DNA from: Schleiferilactobacillus harbinensis DSM 16991
GTDB taxonomy: Bacteria > Bacillota > Bacilli > Lactobacillales > Lactobacillaceae
Assembly (NCBI RefSeq): GCF_000425885.1
Contig: NZ_AUEH01000032.1
Coordinates: forward strand, 1-36,449
Length of the DNA stretch: 36,449 bases
Direction of reading: 5' to 3'
Shown here: in pieces, positions 7,209 to 16,345 of the stretch
How positions within the stretch are numbered: position 1 is the first letter of the stretch
Layout: the number at the start of each line of letters is the position of its first letter
Made by a program: the position numbers and the translations under genes
The notes under the pieces: generated by a model
Told to the model about the DNA's origin: nothing
Databases searched by the model: none
What the model saw: only the letters and a program-made list of their open reading frames with translations

Positions 7209-7829
7209 ATGACAAGTTTTCCGCGTCGTGACCCGGTGGATGACCAATTGTTAACACCGGAGAATTCTGCTCTGCTCGTGATCGACTATCAGCCGACCCA
7301 AATCAACTCCATCGCTTCAATGAATCATTTCCAACTGATCAACAATATCATCACTACTGTTCGGCTGGCCCAGCTGTACAAGGTGCCGATTGTGCTGTCC
7401 ACAGTCAACGTCACCTCCGGCCGCAACAAGGACACGATTCCGCAATTGAAGTCTGTCCTGGGGGACCAGCCGTCAATTGACCGGACCAGTATCAATGCCT
7501 GGCAAGACGAAGATTTCGTCAAAGCCGTCAAAGCCACTGGCCGCAAGAAATTGGTTATTGCCGCGTTGTGGACTGAAGCCTGTTTGACCTTCCCGTCCCT
7601 GGACGCGATGCGTGAAGGCTACGACGTTTATCCCGTCGTTGATGCCGTGGGCGGCACGTCCACGATTGCCCATGAAACCGCGCTGCGCCGGGTTGAACAA
7701 GCCGGTGCACAACTGGTTTCCAACGCTCAGCTGGCCTGCGAATGGCAGCGGGATTGGAACCGGGGCGAAACGGTGCCCGGTTTCGTGAAGATCTTGCTGG
7801 ATGCTGGCGACTTTATCAACCTTGAGTAA
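7209..7829 (+). CDS. Isochorismatase-family cysteine hydrolase (YcaC-like)
   Basis: 206 residues starting at ATG 7209, with GGGGG at 7196-7200 as binding site; the frame is open further upstream but without one. Family landmarks are D26 in LLVIDYQ, a Lys in the GRKKLVIA strand (113-114) and the nucleophile C125 in WTEACL, which together form the Asp-Lys-Cys triad. The stretch INAWQDEDFVKAVKATG and the RVEQAGAQLVSN segment resemble YcaC-type hydrolases of about 208 residues rather than nicotinamidases. The true substrate of YcaC-like enzymes is not settled. It is a single gene ending at its own terminator. Confidence 0.85.
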   Translation: MTSFPRRDPVDDQLLTPENSALLVIDYQPTQINSIASMNHFQLINNIITTVRLAQLYKVPIVLSTVNVTSGRNKDTIPQLKSVLGDQPSIDRTSINAWQDEDFVKAVKATGRKKLVIAALWTEACLTFPSLDAMREGYDVYPVVDAVGGTSTIAHETALRRVEQAGAQLVSNAQLACEWQRDWNRGETVPGFVKILLDAGDFINLE

Positions 7830-7842
7830 TTGATTTTTCTTG

Positions 7843-7869
7843 AAGCAGGTCAAGTAGGCCTGCTTTTTT
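7843..7869 (+). terminator. Rho-independent terminator
   Basis: AAGCAGG at 7843-7849 pairs with CCTGCTT at 7859-7865 and is followed by a T-run to 7869. It lies 13 bases after the isochorismatase-family gene. Confidence 0.85.
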
Positions 7870-7945
7870 CGTCCGCCAGATTCCGTTATACTGGAACTAC
7901 GTAACATACGTTTGCCCGGACAGGCAGAAAGGCGGGAAGATCGCG

Positions 7946-10486
7946 ATGCTCTCCAGTAATAATGAATTGTTCAAAAACGTGCCGTTGCGCATCACCCGCC
8001 AGCTCTTTGAACGGGCGAATACGGATTATCGGGTCTATGCCGCCAGCATGCTGGACCCAAAGTTAGAGATCCCCGTGGACCAGCGGGGCGAATTGACGAT
8101 TACCGGTGAGATGGCCCATTACGACGAGGGTACGGTCACTAAGATGGATCTGCTTTACGATGAACCAGCCAGCCATCGATATAATAAACCATCCTATCAA
8201 TTGAAGGCCGTGCACTACGGCCTGCCGGAGGACGCGCCGGGGCAGTGGGCCTTCCTGACCCAAGCTCTGGCCAAGAGTCCGGCCACCTTGGGTAAATTGG
8301 TGGATGCCGTACCGCCTAACGAGAAAATTCTGGACCTGTTATTGAATGGCAGTCTGCTGGATAAAAAAATCACCGGCGTCGGGGAAAAGACCTTGCTCCG
8401 GCTGCAGGCCATCGTCAAGCGCAATACCGATTTGAGTCTGCTTATGGCGGCGTTCGGCGACCGGCTGACGCCGATTGCTTATCAGCATGTCTTCGACCAC
8501 TTCGGCGATGCCAAGCGGGCAATCAAGCAGATCAATACGGATCCTTACATCCTGATCGAAGTCGGCGGGATCGGCTTCAAAACAGCGGACAAGTTTGCCC
8601 TGGCCGCCGGGATTCCCCGCAACGACCCGCGCCGGATTCAATTCGGGATGCAGTATGTCTTTGCCACGGAGATCCTGGCCAGCGGCAATACCTTTGCCTC
8701 CATCAAGTTCTTCGTGGCTAAGTGTACTGACGCCTTGAGTGTCGCCCCAGTGGATGTGACCCCGCAGTTGACGCCAGAAGCCGGCTGGCGCAACGGGTTC
8801 GTGGTCAATACCAAGTACCAGCTGGTCACCACCATGGCAATGTACGTTAAAGAAGCCGATCTTTTTCAAGGCATCATGAAAGCCGAGAAGCAGCGCTGGC
8901 CGGTGCTGGAAGAAGAGAAACTGGCCGCCGCCATCACTGAATTTGAAGCCAAACACCGCGTCACCCTGGATGACCAGCAGCGCGCCTTTCTCACCACCGC
9001 CAACACTCGGGGCATCACCGTCCTCAATGGTGCCGCCGGCACGGGGAAGACTTGGATTATCAACGTCTTCGTGCAGATCATGAAGGCCCACAATAAGAAA
9101 TTGACCCTGATGGCGCCCACCGGCCGGGCAGCGAAAGTACTGCGGGATTATACCGGCCATTACGCCGGGACGATCCACGCCCGCCTGGGGTTGATGCCCG
9201 GTTTCGAGTTTGCTGCCTATACCCGCCAGGGCAACACGGACGCCTATGGCAAGAGCGACTTCATTATTGTGGACGAATCGTCGATGCTGACGACTGATCT
9301 GGCCTGGGAGCTGGTCCGGTCGGTGGTGTATGAAAAGCGCCACCTGATTTTCGTCGGCGACGCCTCCCAGCTGCCCGCGATCGGGCCCGGCAACTTTCTC
9401 AACGACCTCGCCCAATCCCCGGCAGTCGCCACGATCACCCTGAAGCACGTCTACCGCCAGGGCGCGAAGTCCGGCATTCTCGATTTGGCCAGTACGATTC
9501 GGGAACGGGAACCGCTGCCCTTCAATGCTGCCCAGCCGGCCTATTTATCAGGCAGTCTGCGGCTGTATAACCAGCGGGATGAGGCAACGATCGCTAATAC
9601 GCTGATTGCCGCCTATCATTCCCTGTGGGCCGGCAACGGGCATGATACGAACCAAATGCTGCTGCTGGTCAACCGCAACAAGGGCACGCTGGGCCGGATG
9701 CAGATGAATGCCCGGATTCAGCAGTTTGCCTGCCCCGCGGTGCCCGGCCAGCCGGAGTACGTCGCCCCCTATGTCAATCCGGACACCGAGGAACCGGACA
9801 CCTTCCGGGTAGGCGACAAAGTGATGGTGCTGGCTAACGACAGCCGAGCGCAGAAGGTGGACCCGAATACCAATCGGCGCATTGTCGCCACCAAAGACGA
9901 CGAAGACGATGTCGCCGCCAGCGACCATGTGGATTACGAAACCACCGTGATCACCAATGGCGACACGGGCCTGATCACCCATATTGACGTGCGCCGCCAC
10001 TTCTTGGTGGTCCAGGTGGATGATGATTATGTCTACTTTAGCTTTGGCGGCTTGACCAACAAGATTGCCCTGGCCTACGCTGTCACGGTGTATAAGTCCC
10101 AGGGCGGCCAGGCAGCCCACGTACTGATCGGTCTGGCGCCCTCCGGCAGCATGGTCAACGCCCAGTCCTTTTACACCGCCATCACTCGGGCGGAGGCCAG
10201 TGCGGACTGTTACGGGGACTTCGGCATGCTGACCAGCCGCCTGCAAATCGTGCCGGTGGAACACCGCCATGATCTGTTGAAGAATTTCTTGTCTGGGCGA
10301 CTGGATGTCGATACCTTCGGCCAGCAGCCGGTGGCCGCTATGCGGGATGTCCTCGCACCGCTGCCCCAAGCCGCGCCGGTGCCGGCAGCGGATAAACAAG
10401 CGGCACCCAACAAGCCGCGTTTGACAGTGGCTGTGGACCCGGAATTATTAGCCATGCTGAAGCAAAAGAAACAAGATCACAAATAA
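7946..10486 (+). CDS. recD2: RecD2-type ATP-dependent DNA helicase
   Basis: 846 residues. The N-terminal third carries the OB-like and helix-hairpin-helix region of RecD2 (repair-type helicases not tied to RecBC); its VGEKTLLRLQAI and VGGIGFKTADKFA segments (about residues 140-215) are HhH-like. The helicase core follows: motif I GAAGTGKT (about residue 367), motif II IIVDESSM, motif III FVGDASQLPAIGPG, and the C-terminal motif with AYAVTVYKSQGGQA. The last 60 residues form a Pro/Ala-rich tail. Length is usual for Firmicutes RecD2 (about 740-850). It acts 5' to 3' on DNA in repair and replication. The gene stands alone, with GGCGGGAAG before its ATG and a shared terminator behind. Confidence 0.92.
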   Translation: MLSSNNELFKNVPLRITRQLFERANTDYRVYAASMLDPKLEIPVDQRGELTITGEMAHYDEGTVTKMDLLYDEPASHRYNKPSYQLKAVHYGLPEDAPGQWAFLTQALAKSPATLGKLVDAVPPNEKILDLLLNGSLLDKKITGVGEKTLLRLQAIVKRNTDLSLLMAAFGDRLTPIAYQHVFDHFGDAKRAIKQINTDPYILIEVGGIGFKTADKFALAAGIPRNDPRRIQFGMQYVFATEILASGNTFASIKFFVAKCTDALSVAPVDVTPQLTPEAGWRNGFVVNTKYQLVTTMAMYVKEADLFQGIMKAEKQRWPVLEEEKLAAAITEFEAKHRVTLDDQQRAFLTTANTRGITVLNGAAGTGKTWIINVFVQIMKAHNKKLTLMAPTGRAAKVLRDYTGHYAGTIHARLGLMPGFEFAAYTRQGNTDAYGKSDFIIVDESSMLTTDLAWELVRSVVYEKRHLIFVGDASQLPAIGPGNFLNDLAQSPAVATITLKHVYRQGAKSGILDLASTIREREPLPFNAAQPAYLSGSLRLYNQRDEATIANTLIAAYHSLWAGNGHDTNQMLLLVNRNKGTLGRMQMNARIQQFACPAVPGQPEYVAPYVNPDTEEPDTFRVGDKVMVLANDSRAQKVDPNTNRRIVATKDDEDDVAASDHVDYETTVITNGDTGLITHIDVRRHFLVVQVDDDYVYFSFGGLTNKIALAYAVTVYKSQGGQAAHVLIGLAPSGSMVNAQSFYTAITRAEASADCYGDFGMLTSRLQIVPVEHRHDLLKNFLSGRLDVDTFGQQPVAAMRDVLAPLPQAAPVPAADKQAAPNKPRLTVAVDPELLAMLKQKKQDHK

Positions 10487-10491
10487 ATAGC

Positions 10492-10537
10492 AAGAACCCG
10501 GACAGGCCCTGATTTTTCAAGGCGTGCCCGGGTTCTT
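10492..10537. terminator. Bidirectional terminator between recD2 and rsgA
   Basis: AAGAACCCGG at 10492-10501 pairs with CCGGGTTCTT at 10528-10537, with a smaller GCC/GGC pairing inside. It lies between convergent genes only 60 bases apart. Confidence 0.75.
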
Positions 10538-10546
10538 TAATAACTG

Positions 10547-11590
10547 CTATTCGGCATACCGCCGTTTATTGGCCCGGTGCGTCAGCACTTTGGCCCGCTG
10601 GGCGGTCTGCTTCGCCAAAAAGGCATTCTCCCGCTGTAATTTGCGATAACTGACTAACCGCTGGGGATCCAGCGTGCCTTCTGCGATGGCCGCTTGCACG
10701 GCACAGCCCGGTTCCCGCTCATGGGTACAATTCCGGAAGCGGCACTGCGCCGCTAAGGTCTCGATGTCCTGGAAGCTCTGGGCGATCGCCCCCGTATCGG
10801 TGGTGTCCCACAATTGCAGTTCCCGCATCCCCGGGGTGTCCATGAGCAGGCCGCCATTGGGCAGCCGCAAAATCTCGCGGCTGGTCGTCGTATGCTTCCC
10901 GTGATCGTCGCCGGCCCGGGTATCATTCGTGACCTGGACGGTTTCGCCCAGCAGCCAGTTGGCCAGTGTCGACTTGCCGGCCCCAGAGGAGCCCAGCAGC
11001 ACGACGGTTTGGCCCTCTTGAAAGTACGGCAGAATTTCTCCCTGCCCTAGATTGGTAATGGCACTGACGGCATGGACCGGCAGCCCAACCGCGCTCTCTT
11101 CGACCTGGGCGATCTGCTCTTGGACATGGTCCGTTAAATCGGCCTTGGTCAGCACCACCACCGGGTTCGCACCGCTGTCATAAGCTACCGTCACATAGCG
11201 CTCTAAGCGGCGCAGATTGAAGTCATGGTTCAGCGCCATAACGATAAAGACCGTATCCACGTTAGCGGCGACGACCTGGGCATCGGTGGTCAGCCCCGCC
11301 ATCTTCCGGGTGAACTGAGAAAACCGCGGCACAACCCGCTCGATCAGTACCGGGCCGTTCGCTGTCAGCCGGCAGACCACCCAGTCGCCCACGGCGGGGA
11401 AATCCGCCCGGGACACTGTATTAAAGCGGAACTTGCCGGTAATCTCAGCACTCCGCGGTCCCGCGGCCGTCATCACTTGGTACAATTCCTTTTGCTCACC
11501 GATCACCCGGGCTAGTTGGGTCTGGTCCGTGACCGGTACGGTATTACGAATACGGTCGGTGAGCCCGTAAGTTGTTAAATAATCTATCAC
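10547..11590 (-). CDS. rsgA: Ribosome small-subunit-dependent GTPase RsgA
   Basis: 347 residues from GTG 11590, chosen because GAGGG stands 6 bases upstream; the frame is open 15 codons further but without a site. The GTPase motifs are in the circularly permuted order typical of RsgA: G4 TKAD, then G1 GSSGAGKST, then G3 DTPGM. A C-terminal zinc knuckle CRFRNCTHEREPGC follows. The N-terminal part (about residues 20-110) is the OB-fold domain. RsgA helps late maturation of the 30S subunit and GTP hydrolysis is stimulated by it. The gene is monocistronic. Confidence 0.93.
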   Translation of the reverse strand: MIDYLTTYGLTDRIRNTVPVTDQTQLARVIGEQKELYQVMTAAGPRSAEITGKFRFNTVSRADFPAVGDWVVCRLTANGPVLIERVVPRFSQFTRKMAGLTTDAQVVAANVDTVFIVMALNHDFNLRRLERYVTVAYDSGANPVVVLTKADLTDHVQEQIAQVEESAVGLPVHAVSAITNLGQGEILPYFQEGQTVVLLGSSGAGKSTLANWLLGETVQVTNDTRAGDDHGKHTTTSREILRLPNGGLLMDTPGMRELQLWDTTDTGAIAQSFQDIETLAAQCRFRNCTHEREPGCAVQAAIAEGTLDPQRLVSYRKLQRENAFLAKQTAQRAKVLTHRANKRRYAE

Positions 11591-11970
11591 TATTTCCCTC
11601 GCTATCTTTAATGTCTCAGCCAAAATAGCGGGCAATTATTCGATTTTTGGGTATAAAAATACACCTGGCAGAAAAACTGTCCACTATCGTTCGTCAATAG
11701 TTGGGCCGCTTAGTTGCCAAGTGCTGATGGTGTTCACTAAATGATTAATCAGCCAAGGAATAAGCGGCGCCCAGTACAATGCTCTTCTTTGTTGTCTTTG
11801 CCATAGTCGCCACGTCCTTTCAAAATTGATTAACCCCAGTCTAATGGCTGGATGAGGACCTTGTCAAGGCGGAAAAAATATTTTCTCGTTGATTCGCCAA
11901 TTGAAAGGCTTGCATCTGCCCCCCAGTTCCGCCAAAATGAGAGTATTCAACGATTGGAGGAAACCACCTA
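11591..11970. other. 380-bp spacer between rsgA and the oligopeptidase gene
   Basis: Divergent promoter region. Besides the rsgA promoter it holds a tiny minus-strand frame, ATG 11804 to TAA 11745 (19 residues, MAKTTKKSIVLGAAYSLAD), with AAAGGAC 10 bases upstream. After the stop the same frame stays open to a TGA near 11696. This could be a leader peptide or a decayed small gene, but the evidence is thin. GGAGG before ATG 11971 is the clear binding site of the oligopeptidase. I see no other structure. Confidence 0.35.
11656..11683 (-). promoter_or_regulatory. Candidate rsgA promoter
   Basis: On the minus strand TGGACA (11683-11678) and TATTTT (11661-11656) are separated by 16 bases, about 65 bases before the chosen GTG of rsgA. 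Confidence 0.4.
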
Positions 11971-13674
11971 ATGGACTTCAAAGAAGCACCCTACACCCGC
12001 CCAGACTTTGACCAAATCAAAACGAGTCTGGCCACTTATACCACGGCCTTAAAAGGGGCCGATGATCCGGATACAGCATTAGCGGCCGCCACCGCGGCCA
12101 ACCAGCTGATCAACGACTACACCTCGCAGGCCATGCTGGCCCAGATCCGGCACTCCATTGACACCAATGATGAATTCTACAATAAGGAAGACGACTATTG
12201 GAACACCAATGGCCCGTTGTACGAAAACGAAGAACGCAAGTACAAGGCCGCCGTGGTCGCCAGCCCTTACCAAGAAGTCCTCGGCCAGATCTATCCCAAG
12301 CCGGACATCATGAGTATGCAAAACGACTTGAAGATGGCCAACGAGGCAATTATTCCCCTGCAACAAAAGAATAATGCACTGGTCAGCGAATATGCAAAAT
12401 TAGTCGCCAGCGCGCAAATCGACTTCCAGGGCGAAACCTTGACCCTGGCCCAACTCGGTCCGTACCGGGAAAGTGCTGACCGGGCCACCCGCAAGGCAGC
12501 GACTGAGGCCTATTGGGGCTTTTTTGCCGACCACGAAGCCGACTTCGACCGGATCTACGATGACATGGTCAAAGTGCGCACCGAGATTGCCCACACCCTG
12601 GGCTATCCCGACTATTCCGCGCTGAGCTACGTCTACATGAATCGCTTCGGCTACGATGAACCCATGGTGGCGCAATACCGCAAGACGGTTTTGGAAAAAG
12701 TCGTGCCGTTGACCCAGAAGCAATATACCAAACAAGCCAAGCGGTTAGGGTTGGCCAAGCTGGCCTACTACGACTTGCCCGTCGCGTTCAAGAGCGGCAA
12801 TGCCAAGCCCACCGGCACGCCCGATGAACTGGTGGCCACCGCGCAGCAGATGTACAACGACCTCTCGCCAGAAACCGGCGATTTATTTGCCTTGATGGTC
12901 AAGAACCACCTGTTTGACCTGCTGGCGAAAAAAGGCAAGCAAAGCGGCGGCTATTGTGAATACATTCCGTCCTTGCAGGCGCCGTTTATCTTCGCCAACT
13001 TCAACGGCACCTCCGGCGATGTGGATGTCCTGACCCACGAGTTCGGGCATGCCTTCCAAACCTATTCTTCCCGCTGGATCAAGGACGGGCTGAGCACCTT
13101 CCCGACCTTCGAAGCCGCAGAAATTTTCTCCATGTCCATGGAATTCATTACCTATCCGTGGATGAAGGGCTTCTTCGGCGCCGCCGAGGAGAAATACAAG
13201 TACAACCATCTGGAAGCCGCGCTGGAATTCCTGCCCTACGGCATTCTGGTCGACCACTTCCAGCATGAGATTTATACCCATCCAGAATGGACACCAGCAG
13301 AGCGCAAGGCGTGCTGGCGCGATTTAGAGAAGCAATACAACCCGGAACGGGATTACAGTGAGAATGAAGCGCTGGAACGGGGGATTTACTTCTTCCGGCA
13401 AGGCCACATTTTTGAATCCCCGTTCTATTATTTAGACTATACCATCGCCCAAGTGTTGGCTTACCAGTTCTGGAAACGGTTCAATGTGGACCATGATCCC
13501 CAGGCCTGGGCGGATTACACCACCATGGCCAAGGCTGGCGGTTCCCAGACCTTGATGGAACTGATCCAGACCGGTCATCTGGCGTCACCATTTGAACCCG
13601 GCGCGCTGGACGACACCTTGACGGCGATTAGTCAGGCGTTGGATGGTGTTGATGATCAGGCGTTAGACAAGTAA
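11971..13674 (+). CDS. M3-family oligoendopeptidase
   Basis: 567 residues, ATG start preceded by GGAGG. The zinc site is H356-E-F-G-H360 (THEFGHAF), with the third ligand Glu in the TFEAAEIFSMSME segment some 25 residues on, as in the thimet/PepF clan of M3 peptidases. The length fits the M3 oligoendopeptidase subgroup of about 565 residues. There is no signal peptide, so it acts in the cytoplasm, cutting internal bonds of short imported peptides. The helical N-terminal half and the zinc-containing C-terminal half are complete. It is monocistronic with its own terminator. Confidence 0.9.
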   Translation: MDFKEAPYTRPDFDQIKTSLATYTTALKGADDPDTALAAATAANQLINDYTSQAMLAQIRHSIDTNDEFYNKEDDYWNTNGPLYENEERKYKAAVVASPYQEVLGQIYPKPDIMSMQNDLKMANEAIIPLQQKNNALVSEYAKLVASAQIDFQGETLTLAQLGPYRESADRATRKAATEAYWGFFADHEADFDRIYDDMVKVRTEIAHTLGYPDYSALSYVYMNRFGYDEPMVAQYRKTVLEKVVPLTQKQYTKQAKRLGLAKLAYYDLPVAFKSGNAKPTGTPDELVATAQQMYNDLSPETGDLFALMVKNHLFDLLAKKGKQSGGYCEYIPSLQAPFIFANFNGTSGDVDVLTHEFGHAFQTYSSRWIKDGLSTFPTFEAAEIFSMSMEFITYPWMKGFFGAAEEKYKYNHLEAALEFLPYGILVDHFQHEIYTHPEWTPAERKACWRDLEKQYNPERDYSENEALERGIYFFRQGHIFESPFYYLDYTIAQVLAYQFWKRFNVDHDPQAWADYTTMAKAGGSQTLMELIQTGHLASPFEPGALDDTLTAISQALDGVDDQALDK

Positions 13675-13685
13675 TTGACGGTTGG

Positions 13686-13730
13686 AAAAGCGGCGAGTGA
13701 TTCTTTGAAAAAGAATGACCCACCGCTTTT
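13686..13730. terminator. Terminator after the oligoendopeptidase gene
   Basis: AAAAGCGG at 13686-13693 pairs with CCGCTTTT at 13723-13730. An inner helix ATTCTTT (13700-13706) with AAAGAAT (13710-13716) extends the structure. Confidence 0.75.
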
Positions 13731-13837
13731 ATTATGCCCAATGATCACATTTCCCACCAAAAATAGAAAACGGTTACGCACGGCCCCGTTAACTTCGCTA
13801 CAATAGAGATACTACTTCCCACGAAAGGATTTTCACT

Positions 13838-15226
13838 ATGTCCCGTATTCGCCAGCGCGGCAGTGCGCTGCTCACCCGCTTCTTCTCCGGTCAAGACATC
13901 AGCTACCGCTTTGTCTTCGCCCTGCTGATTCCCGTTGTCATCGACCAATTCTTTTTGGTCAGCTTCAACTTCATTAACACGAGTATGATCTCTTCCTCCG
14001 GGACCGCCGCGATCAGCGCGGTGAACATGGTTGGCAGTGTGAATATTTTTCTCGTCCAATTCTTCGTCGCCATCGGATTGGGCGGCACGGTGTTAATTTC
14101 CCAGCACTACGGTCATAAGGACTATCAGATGCTGGCTAAAATCGTGAATGGGGCCGTCTATGGTGCTGTCCTCGTGGCTATCATCCTCGCCGCTGTCTTT
14201 ATGAGTTTACATCGGCAGATCCTCGCCCTGCTCTTCGGTCACGCCGACCAGGCCGTTTTGGACGGTGCCGCGACCTATATGGTGGGGATTTTGCTCAGTT
14301 ATCCGTTCCAAGCCGTGGTAGAAGGGACCAACGGCAGCCTGCGCGGGGTCGGCCGGACCAAGACCTCGCTGCAGCTTTCCCTGACCATGAACGCTATCTA
14401 TTTGGCATTCAACATTTTATTTGTCAGTATTTTACAAATGGGGATCATCGGTCTGACGATTTCGCTGAACATTTCCCGCATCCTCGCCGCCGGCTTAGCC
14501 ATCTGGATGCTCTACCGCAACCGGGCAATCTTCAATTTGCGGATGCGCACACTGAAGCACCCCAGTTTTGCCATGATTCGGAAAGTCATCATCGTCGCGA
14601 TCCCCTTCGCCGCCGAGTCAACCTTCTTCAATGGCGGCAAAATCATCATGCAGATGATGATCGTCAGTCTGGGCACGAATATGATCGCCGCCAATGCCAT
14701 CGGCGGGTCCTGGATCCAATTGTCAGAAATTATGCCCAGCGCGTTAAGCACCGCCCTCGTCCCAATTGTGGGCCAATCCATTGGCCGGCGAAATATCCAT
14801 GATGCCCGCAAGCTGACCAAGTCCTTTGTAGTGTTGGGGATGATTCTCTTTATCACCGTGGACTTATTGCTGCTGCCGCTCTTTCCGATCGGTATTCAGC
14901 TCTTCAACCCGCCAGCCGCTATTGTGCCGGTGATCTTCCAATTTTATCTGATCACGATCGTGATGCACTGTTTGGTCTGGAGTCTGAGCTTCGTCCTACC
15001 CTCAGCCTTGCGGGCCGCCGGTGACGGACCGTTCACCACCACCGTCTCGCTGCTTTCCATGTGGCTGTTCCGGATCGGCGTTGGCTATTATGTTGGTATC
15101 GTCATGGGGTACGGGTTGGTCGGCATCTATCTGATTATGTGTCTGGAATGGGGCATTCGCGGGTTCATCTTCCTGCTCCGCTTTCGGGGAGAGAAATGGT
15201 ACCAGAAGAACTTTATCAAAGAGTGA
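13838..15226 (+). CDS. MATE-family multidrug efflux transporter
   Basis: 462 residues with about 12 membrane helices spread through the whole length in two similar halves, as in NorM/DinF-type MATE proteins that exchange Na+ or H+ for cationic drugs. Recognisable segments are the first helix start (YRFVFALLIPVVIDQFF), the GLGGTVLISQHYG region and EGTNGSLRGVGRT near residue 165, which matches the family's conserved G-x-LRG-x-G. GAAAGGA lies 9 bases before the ATG, and a TACAAT box is present at 13799-13804. The substrate is unknown. It is a single gene ending in a bidirectional terminator. Confidence 0.9.
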   Translation: MSRIRQRGSALLTRFFSGQDISYRFVFALLIPVVIDQFFLVSFNFINTSMISSSGTAAISAVNMVGSVNIFLVQFFVAIGLGGTVLISQHYGHKDYQMLAKIVNGAVYGAVLVAIILAAVFMSLHRQILALLFGHADQAVLDGAATYMVGILLSYPFQAVVEGTNGSLRGVGRTKTSLQLSLTMNAIYLAFNILFVSILQMGIIGLTISLNISRILAAGLAIWMLYRNRAIFNLRMRTLKHPSFAMIRKVIIVAIPFAAESTFFNGGKIIMQMMIVSLGTNMIAANAIGGSWIQLSEIMPSALSTALVPIVGQSIGRRNIHDARKLTKSFVVLGMILFITVDLLLLPLFPIGIQLFNPPAAIVPVIFQFYLITIVMHCLVWSLSFVLPSALRAAGDGPFTTTVSLLSMWLFRIGVGYYVGIVMGYGLVGIYLIMCLEWGIRGFIFLLRFRGEKWYQKNFIKE

Positions 15227-15227
15227 A

Positions 15228-15275
15228 AAAACAAGCAGTTATACTGGCCAAGTTCCCAGTACGACTGCTGTTTTT
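15228..15275. terminator. Bidirectional terminator
   Basis: Nested stems AGCAGT (15234-15239)/ACTGCT (15264-15269) and ACTGG (15243-15247)/CCAGT (15256-15260) are flanked by A-run and T-run. It serves the MATE gene and, on the other strand, the small ORF and the SLAP-like gene. Confidence 0.8.
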
Positions 15276-15420
15276 ATTGGTCATCTACTTCGAGCAGTGC
15301 ATTCAGCTCTGCGGTTGTCTTCGCGCTGGGCAAGTGGTGATCTGTCAAATCATCAACCACTTCTGCCAACGAATCCAGAACCTCCTGATTTAACGCATCG
15401 CCATGCTGGTGCTTATTCAT
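15274..15420 (-). CDS. Small acidic hypothetical protein
   Basis: 48 residues (MNKHQHGDALNQEVLDSLAE... ending LLEVDDQ), ATG 15420 to TAA 15274. It is rich in Asp, Glu and Leu with heptad-like spacing, so a short helix or coiled coil is likely. The codon use looks coding-like, and its stop sits exactly at the terminator. The Shine-Dalgarno is poor (only GGGTG some 20 bases upstream), which lowers confidence. It lies 29 bases downstream of the secreted SLAP-like gene on the same strand and could share its transcript. No family recognised. Confidence 0.4.
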   Translation of the reverse strand: MNKHQHGDALNQEVLDSLAEVVDDLTDHHLPSAKTTAELNALLEVDDQ

Positions 15421-15449
15421 ATCATTCAATACGCTTCACCCATCCCGCC

Positions 15450-16259
15450 TTATTTATTCACTACTTGCATCAAACCGGCATCCCGCTTCACAAATTGTTG
15501 GCCACCTAAGTCGTAGTACTCAGCGCCATTGATATACCGGTTGCCGTAGGTGCACCACTGACTGCCAGCCGGCAGAAGCCGAATTGGTTTCAAATCACGG
15601 TCATAAACGGCCGCGCCCCAAGTCGGGTGCGCTGGAACAGCAACAGTAAAAATACCAGTATATTCTCGCAGACCTTGCACCCACTCGCCACCGCCGAGAT
15701 CATATTTCGGCGGCTCATATTGATCGGACGAATAGGCAACGTGGAAATACTGCCATGCTGAGCCGGCGGTAAAATGCAAATATCCAGACCATGTTGAGCG
15801 ACTGGTTTGCGGCGTCCCCTTATCAACGGGCAGCGGCATAATTGGGAACGAAGGTACATAAATTACCCCGCGCTGCGCAACGATCCTGTAGGTCGTATCG
15901 CGGTTGTTTGGAAAAGTCCGAACATAAAGGCCTTCCACCCACTGATCACCGCCAACGTTATACCAGGTTTCGCTGGAATTATAAGCGGGTACTGTAACCG
16001 TCCCAGAATATTGCCAGCGCGAGCCATAGGGTAAGATGCGCCCGGCGTAATGCCGATTGGTGCCATAGCCATGCCACAGAGCAATCCCCGTGTTATCAAT
16101 GTTGACGACCCGCAGCGTACCGCTCTCTTCCGAGATAGTCGAAGGGCCTTCGCTGTCGGCCTGAACAGGCTGACTGACCCCAGGAGCTGCGGCATACGTT
16201 GCCCCAGCCGCAAACAGAGCGATAACAACCGCATATACCCGCCAAAATTTTATCTTCAT
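15450..16259 (-). CDS. Secreted SLAP-like repeat protein
   Basis: 269 residues. A signal peptide is clear: basic MKIKFWR, a hydrophobic core to about residue 24 and a small-residue cleavage region near AAAPG or VQADS. The mature part has three repeats of 60-75 residues (about 48-113, 130-197 and 203-265), each ending in a motif like Y-(N/D)-(L/V)-GG-x-(Q/E)-(W/F)-V. This resembles the SLAP / bacterial SH3-like modules that attach lactobacillal proteins to cell-wall polymers. No catalytic domain and no LPXTG motif are present, so it may be a pure wall-binding protein. GGGAG stands 11 bases before the ATG. Confidence 0.75.
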   Translation of the reverse strand: MKIKFWRVYAVVIALFAAGATYAAAPGVSQPVQADSEGPSTISEESGTLRVVNIDNTGIALWHGYGTNRHYAGRILPYGSRWQYSGTVTVPAYNSSETWYNVGGDQWVEGLYVRTFPNNRDTTYRIVAQRGVIYVPSFPIMPLPVDKGTPQTSRSTWSGYLHFTAGSAWQYFHVAYSSDQYEPPKYDLGGGEWVQGLREYTGIFTVAVPAHPTWGAAVYDRDLKPIRLLPAGSQWCTYGNRYINGAEYYDLGGQQFVKRDAGLMQVVNK

Positions 16260-16345
16260 TTTTTGGACATCTCCCTAGTGCAAAGAACAGACACTAACCA
16301 TCTCAAGCATAATACCACGTACTTATCCCCAGCCAACAATCCAAG

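Noticed and set aside
8339-9448. A 369-codon open frame on the minus strand inside recD2
   Set aside because: It lies wholly antisense to a complete helicase gene with all motifs. GC-rich codon use leaves the opposite strand open by chance, and no ribosome site or known domain is present.
9548-10399. A 283-codon minus-strand frame inside recD2
   Set aside because: Antisense shadow with low-complexity His/Gly-rich translation and no domain.
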